Of a stretch of 9,104 nt of DNA, positions 6,233 to 9,104 are shown one piece after another. Made by a program: the position numbers and the translations under genes. The DNA is taken from positions 1 to 9,104 of the forward strand of contig CAZEES010000031.1 in NCBI GenBank assembly GCA_964511265.1, written 5' to 3'. Every line of letters begins with the position of its first letter. The stretch's first letter is position 1. The notes under the pieces were generated by a model. It did not search any database. It saw nothing but the letters and a program-made list of their open reading frames with translations, and was not told the origin of the DNA. This DNA is from Nitrosopelagicus sp964511265 (lineage in GTDB: Archaea > Thermoproteota > Nitrososphaeria > Nitrososphaerales > Nitrosopumilaceae).

Positions 6233-6246
6233 TTAGCCTAGGCTAA
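6233..6246. promoter_or_regulatory. Perfect 14-bp palindrome, DtxR/IdeR-box-like operator
   Basis: TTAGCCTAGGCTAA is exactly self-complementary and ends three bases before the AT-rich TATA region of the oxidase, so it overlaps the BRE position. A protein bound here would hinder TFB/TBP. Taken as the 19-mer 6228-6246 it matches the DtxR consensus TTAGGTTAGCCTAACCTAA at 14 of 19 positions, including an unbroken GTTAGCCTA core. DtxR-family repressors respond to Fe(II) or Mn(II) and are common in archaea; which regulator binds is inference. Confidence 0.6.
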
Positions 6247-6248
6247 AT

Positions 6249-6260
6249 TTTATATATATA
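6249..6260 (+). promoter_or_regulatory. TATA box for the multicopper oxidase-ZIP operon
   Basis: TTTATATATATA is a strong archaeal TATA box, centred about 24 nt before the ATG at 6278, so transcription should start at or a few bases from the start codon (leaderless). The DtxR-like palindrome lies directly upstream. Confidence 0.7.
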
Positions 6261-6277
6261 CTATCCTTACTGAGAAC

Positions 6278-7345
6278 ATGCAAAGTGGGATCCATTCCAA
6301 AAAAATGTTTTATATTTTATTAATTATAGCTGCTTCCTCAAGTCTGTATTTTGTAGTACCGGGTGTTACAATTGCAGAAGAAACACCTAGAACCTTTCTC
6401 ACACACACTGGTTTGGTCATCCAAACAACTGGTGAAGTAATTGATCCTATTGGATATGATGGCGATGCTTTAGATTTTGATCCTGAAAAATTTATGAAAG
6501 AATTTGATTATGGTGAGATTTCTGTATTGGATGATGGAACCATTCTTCGTGAATTCTATATTACTGCAAGAGATGACCAAATAATGGAGGTCTCTCCTGG
6601 TGTGTTTTACAATGTCTGGACCTTTAATGATTCTGTACCTGGTCCAACAATTCGTGCGACCGAAGGTGACTTGTTGAGAATTCATTTTACAAATGAAGGC
6701 TCAAAGCCACACAGTCTGCATTTCCATGGAATCCACAAAGCCGAGATGGACGGTGTATTTGAAAACATAGGTTCTGGTGGTACATTCACTTACGAATTTT
6801 ATGCTGATCCTGTAGGATTACATCTTTATCATTGTCATGTTCATCCAGTTGAGGAACATATTGCTCATGGTCTTTATGGTGCATATATTGTAGATCCAAA
6901 AGAACCACGTGAACCTGCTGAAGAATTTGTATTTGTTTTAAATGGTTTAGATACTGATTTTGACGGTGAAAATAATTTCTATGCCGCAAACACAATCCCA
7001 TTTTATTATCAACACCATCCAATTGAAATTAACACAAACCAAAACATACGTGCTTATGTTGTAAATGTTTTAGAGTTTGATGCAGTAAATAATTTCCATC
7101 TTCATGGAACTTTATTCCATCATTATCCTGCTGGAACTGATTCGGTACCATCTGGATATAATGATATGTTAACAATGTCACAAGGTGATAGGCAAATCTT
7201 GGAATTTAATTATAAATATCCTGGACTATACATGTTCCATGCACATAACACAGAGTTCTCTGAAAAAGGTTGGGTTAGCACTTTTCTTGTAAAAGAAAAT
7301 GCTGATGATTTTGATATTAAAGTAGAGTATGATGACATCATCTAA
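6278..7345 (+). CDS. Secreted two-domain multicopper oxidase (type-C-like)
   Basis: The 355-residue protein starts with a signal or anchor segment (hydrophobic about 10-30; possible cleavage after A33), so it works outside the membrane. Two cupredoxin domains follow. All eight His expected for the trinuclear copper site are visible in four HxH pairs: H148/H150 (HFHG), H185/H187 (HCH), H274/H276 (FHLHG) and H321/H323 (FHAH). Type 1 copper is possible only in domain 1: H145, C186 and H194. The axial position five residues after H194 is L199, not Met, as in high-potential laccases. Domain 2 has A322 where a type 1 Cys would be. The substrate is not evident; metal ions such as Cu(I), Fe(II) or Mn(II), or a role in nitrogen oxidation chemistry proposed for such enzymes in ammonia oxidisers, are possible. 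Its last 17 bp overlap the ZIP gene. Confidence 0.93.
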   Translation: MQSGIHSKKMFYILLIIAASSSLYFVVPGVTIAEETPRTFLTHTGLVIQTTGEVIDPIGYDGDALDFDPEKFMKEFDYGEISVLDDGTILREFYITARDDQIMEVSPGVFYNVWTFNDSVPGPTIRATEGDLLRIHFTNEGSKPHSLHFHGIHKAEMDGVFENIGSGGTFTYEFYADPVGLHLYHCHVHPVEEHIAHGLYGAYIVDPKEPREPAEEFVFVLNGLDTDFDGENNFYAANTIPFYYQHHPIEINTNQNIRAYVVNVLEFDAVNNFHLHGTLFHHYPAGTDSVPSGYNDMLTMSQGDRQILEFNYKYPGLYMFHAHNTEFSEKGWVSTFLVKENADDFDIKVEYDDII

Positions 7346-8495
7346 ACCTGTTCTTGCAATTAGCGCAATTGCACCAATTGTGTTATTGGTAATAATGGTT
7401 GCATTTCTTTTAGGACCTGCTTCCTCATTTTTACAATTTGGTATAATACTCCCTGAGGTATCAATTGAAAAAATTGAATTTACCAAAAATGAAATTCAAG
7501 CAACTGTAAGAAATACTGGCCCAATTGATGTAAATGTTGTACTTGCAGATGTAAATGATCGTATACAGCCTGCAGCAATTGAACCTGATTCTTATCTTGA
7601 ACGGTTTGAAACTGCACTGGTGAGAATCCCTTATGATTGGAATGAAGGTCAACCTTATGAAATTGGTGTTACAATTGATGATGGAACAAGATTTGCAAAG
7701 GAAGTGGATGCTGCATTTGCATCACTTGAACCTGATGTTGATTTGTTTGTATTTTTGGGTCTGATTGGATTACTAATAGGAGTGGTACCAATTATGATAG
7801 GTCTTTTGTGGTACCCATTCATCAAAAAATTAGGAAAAAATTCGTTTAATTTCTTTCTGGCATTTACCATGGGGTTATTGATTTTTCTTGGAATTGATGC
7901 AGTATTGGAAGCATCCGAAATATCGGAAAATCATCTATCTTCTGTTTTTAATGGCGAATTATTGATTTCAACAGTAGTGATTTTGTCATTCCTATCATTA
8001 TATGGGATTGGTAAAAAATTAATCAAAAAAATAGAATTTTCTAATCTATCAAAAGGATTGGCAATCTCTCTAATGATTGCAATTGGAATTGGTTTCCATA
8101 ATCTTGGAGAGGGATTAGCAGTTGGTGCTGCTATTGCACTTGGTGAAGTAGCTTTGAGCACATTCTTGATTGTTGGATTTGCAACTCATAATACAACTGA
8201 AGGATTGGCAATTGCTGCTCCTCTGACCCGCACAAAAGCAAAAATTGCAAAAATGATAGGTCTTGGATTGATTGCCGGAATTCCTGCTATTTTTGGTACT
8301 TGGATCGGTGGATTCTCATTTTCCCCATTTTTCACTCTAGTCTTTCTTGCTATAGGTGCAGGAGCAATTTTTCAAGTTGTACTATCAATTTTCCAATATA
8401 TGAAAGAAAAATCTGATTTATTATCAAATACGTCATTATTTACTGGAATATCTGCAGGATTGATTGTCATGTATCTAACTAGCGTAATCATCTGA
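7329..8495 (+). CDS. ZIP-family metal permease with extra N-terminal anchor and extracytoplasmic domain
   Basis: ZIP proteins carry Zn, Fe, Mn or related divalent ions into the cytoplasm. The ZIP core is residues ~138-388, with eight probable membrane segments (about 138-163, 173-193, 211-232, 243-270, 275-298, 306-327, 332-355, 368-388). The metal-site helices are clear: HNLGEG (H257, N258, E261) and HNTTEG (H287, N288, E291). In TM2 the usual His-rich HLLPEA type motif is replaced by D190-xxx-E194, and the sixth helix lacks the Glu found in ZupT-type members. Ahead of the core lie an additional membrane helix (~9-28) and an acidic beta-rich domain (~42-133) with no His or Cys. With N-in topology, nine helices put the C terminus outside, as normal for ZIP. 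The ATG overlaps the oxidase by 17 bp; the next codon is also ATG. Confidence 0.9.
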   Translation: MMTSSKPVLAISAIAPIVLLVIMVAFLLGPASSFLQFGIILPEVSIEKIEFTKNEIQATVRNTGPIDVNVVLADVNDRIQPAAIEPDSYLERFETALVRIPYDWNEGQPYEIGVTIDDGTRFAKEVDAAFASLEPDVDLFVFLGLIGLLIGVVPIMIGLLWYPFIKKLGKNSFNFFLAFTMGLLIFLGIDAVLEASEISENHLSSVFNGELLISTVVILSFLSLYGIGKKLIKKIEFSNLSKGLAISLMIAIGIGFHNLGEGLAVGAAIALGEVALSTFLIVGFATHNTTEGLAIAAPLTRTKAKIAKMIGLGLIAGIPAIFGTWIGGFSFSPFFTLVFLAIGAGAIFQVVLSIFQYMKEKSDLLSNTSLFTGISAGLIVMYLTSVII

Positions 8496-8505
8496 TCAAT
8501 TTATG

Positions 8506-8539
8506 CAAAAAAATTACTTAGTTTTTGTCAAATTTTTTA
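8506..8539 (+). terminator. Terminator after the oxidase-ZIP operon
   Basis: A weak stem, CAAAAA (8506-8511) with TTTTTG (8522-8527) around a 10-nt loop, is followed by a T6 tract at 8533-8538, starting 10 bp after the ZIP stop. The T-tracts alone would satisfy archaeal termination. Confidence 0.5.
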
Positions 8540-8546
8540 TCAATAA

Positions 8547-8556
8547 TTAATAAATA
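8547..8556 (+). promoter_or_regulatory. TATA box for the secreted Glu-Pro-tail protein
   Basis: TTAATAAATA is centred about 28 nt before the ATG at 8580, predicting a leaderless transcript separate from the oxidase-ZIP operon. The 84-bp gap holds only this and the preceding terminator; no palindrome like that upstream of the oxidase is seen. Confidence 0.55.
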
Positions 8557-8579
8557 CCACTTTGCAACACAAATTTCAA

Positions 8580-9104
8580 ATGAAGATTGTTGCTTTTGGT
8601 GCAGTCCTATTATTGACATTCTCAATTTTGTCATTTGGCATGCCAAATCTTGCAAATGCACAATCTACCATACCTCCTCTATCTGTGTCAACTGACTTTC
8701 CTGGTTATGCAGAAAATTCTGAAATTATAATTTCTGGCAAAGTTAAAGAATCATCTTTATCTGAATATGAACAACCTATCACTCTGATGATTGTAAATGC
8801 TGATGGAAATATAGTAAAAATTGCTCAATTAACTCTAAATTCAAGTAATGAATTTTCTACAACACTAGTTGCAGGAGGTCCACTTTGGAAATCTGGCGGT
8901 GACTACACTGTAAAAGTAAATTATGGTGCACAGAAAGCTGAAACTACCTTCAATTATGCAGGTGGTAGTGGTGAAACATCTGCTGCACCAACCGAACCAG
9001 AACCAGTTGTTGAAGAACCAGTTGTTATTGTTGAAGAACCAGAACCAGTTGTTGAAGAACCGGAACCAGTACTAATTGCTGAACCAGAACCAGAACCAGA
9101 ACCA
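8580..9104 (+). CDS. Secreted Ig-like beta-sandwich protein with Glu-Pro repeat tail (3' end outside window)
   Basis: The first 175 residues are visible. MKIVAFGAVLLLTFSILSF is a signal peptide with likely cleavage at ANA-Q (27/28), so the protein is exported. Residues ~34-127 look like one beta-sandwich domain: VSTDFPGYAENSEIIISGKV opens it, ITLMIVNADGNIVK and EFSTTLVAGGPLW follow, and GGDYTVKVNYG plus TTFNYAG close it. This strand pattern recurs in secreted proteins of ammonia-oxidising archaea and resembles Ig-like or MG2-type folds; there is no catalytic motif. From residue 138 a linker of Glu-Pro and Val-Val-Glu-Glu-Pro units begins and runs past the window edge, so a further domain or a C-terminal anchor may follow. 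A cell-surface or extracellular structural or binding role is inferred. It has its own TATA box and no evident tie to the oxidase-ZIP operon beyond proximity. Confidence 0.85.
   Translation, partial: MKIVAFGAVLLLTFSILSFGMPNLANAQSTIPPLSVSTDFPGYAENSEIIISGKVKESSLSEYEQPITLMIVNADGNIVKIAQLTLNSSNEFSTTLVAGGPLWKSGGDYTVKVNYGAQKAETTFNYAGGSGETSAAPTEPEPVVEEPVVIVEEPEPVVEEPEPVLIAEPEPEPEP
8994..9104 (+). repeat. GAACCA-type coding repeat (Glu-Pro / Val-Val-Glu-Glu-Pro)
   Basis: The tail is built from the hexamer GAACCA (Glu-Pro) and the longer unit CCAGTTGTTGAAGAA (Pro-Val-Val-Glu-Glu), ending in four consecutive GAACCA copies at the window edge. It is an in-frame low-complexity repeat likely to vary in copy number between strains. 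Confidence 0.85.

Noticed and set aside
6786..7022. Minus-strand His-rich open frame within the oxidase gene
   Set aside because: It is the antisense of the His- and Met-rich copper-binding codons; the oxidase frame has all the motifs.
8503..8550. Tiny open frame of about 15 codons (ATG at 8503) between the ZIP gene and the secreted protein
   Set aside because: It is too short, is mostly A/T-tract DNA and overlaps the likely terminator and promoter.
8994..9104. Short tandem repeats that could suggest a CRISPR or satellite array
   Set aside because: The repeat is in frame, has no spacers and codes a Glu-Pro tail continuous with the preceding domain.

Overview
The window looks like a piece of an ammonia-oxidising archaeon (Nitrososphaerota/Thaumarchaeota, marine Nitrosopumilus-like, group I.1a). 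Grounds: AT-rich DNA; an archaeal-type rps13-rps4 pair; a two-domain multicopper oxidase beside a ZIP permease; a secreted beta-sandwich protein with a Glu-Pro tail; and TATA boxes placed about 24-28 nt before several start codons, the leaderless layout common in these archaea. The assignment is from gene content and style only. No mobile element, CRISPR array, tRNA or rRNA is visible. No intergenic gap exceeds 125 bp, so the window is nearly all coding.

Left part (1-2226, + strand): three overlapping genes, evidently one transcript. They are the 3' part of a stand-alone NAD(P)HX epimerase (nnrE), an ETHE1/glyoxalase-II-like metallo-beta-lactamase-fold hydrolase, and an archaeal CobT-like/UPF0284 protein of the cobalamin lower-ligand pathway. 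They run tail-to-tail into glmS.

Middle part (2219-5235, - strand): rps13 - rps4 - glmS, transcribed leftward. Both ribosomal proteins carry long low-complexity, acidic C-terminal tails, and rps13 appears to start with TTG. An imperfect 18-bp palindrome lies in the 46-bp gap before glmS. GlmS makes glucosamine-6-phosphate for glycans.

Right part (5342-9104): a small winged-helix-like protein (+) overlaps tail-to-tail with a small two-TM membrane protein (-). The latter is divergent from a secreted type-C-like two-domain multicopper oxidase (+). The oxidase overlaps by 17 bp a ZIP-family metal permease that carries an additional N-terminal membrane anchor and an extracytoplasmic beta-domain. 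The oxidase promoter has a perfect 14-bp palindrome abutting its TATA box; it matches the DtxR/IdeR box consensus at 14 of 19 positions. A secreted Ig-like protein with a Glu-Pro repeat tail runs off the right edge.

The most interesting unit is 6214-8495. A metal-responsive-looking operator, an extracytoplasmic copper oxidase and a translationally coupled ZIP permease with a possible docking domain suggest an oxidase-permease metal acquisition or homeostasis module, functionally reminiscent of yeast Fet3/Ftr1 but built from different parts. That function is inference.
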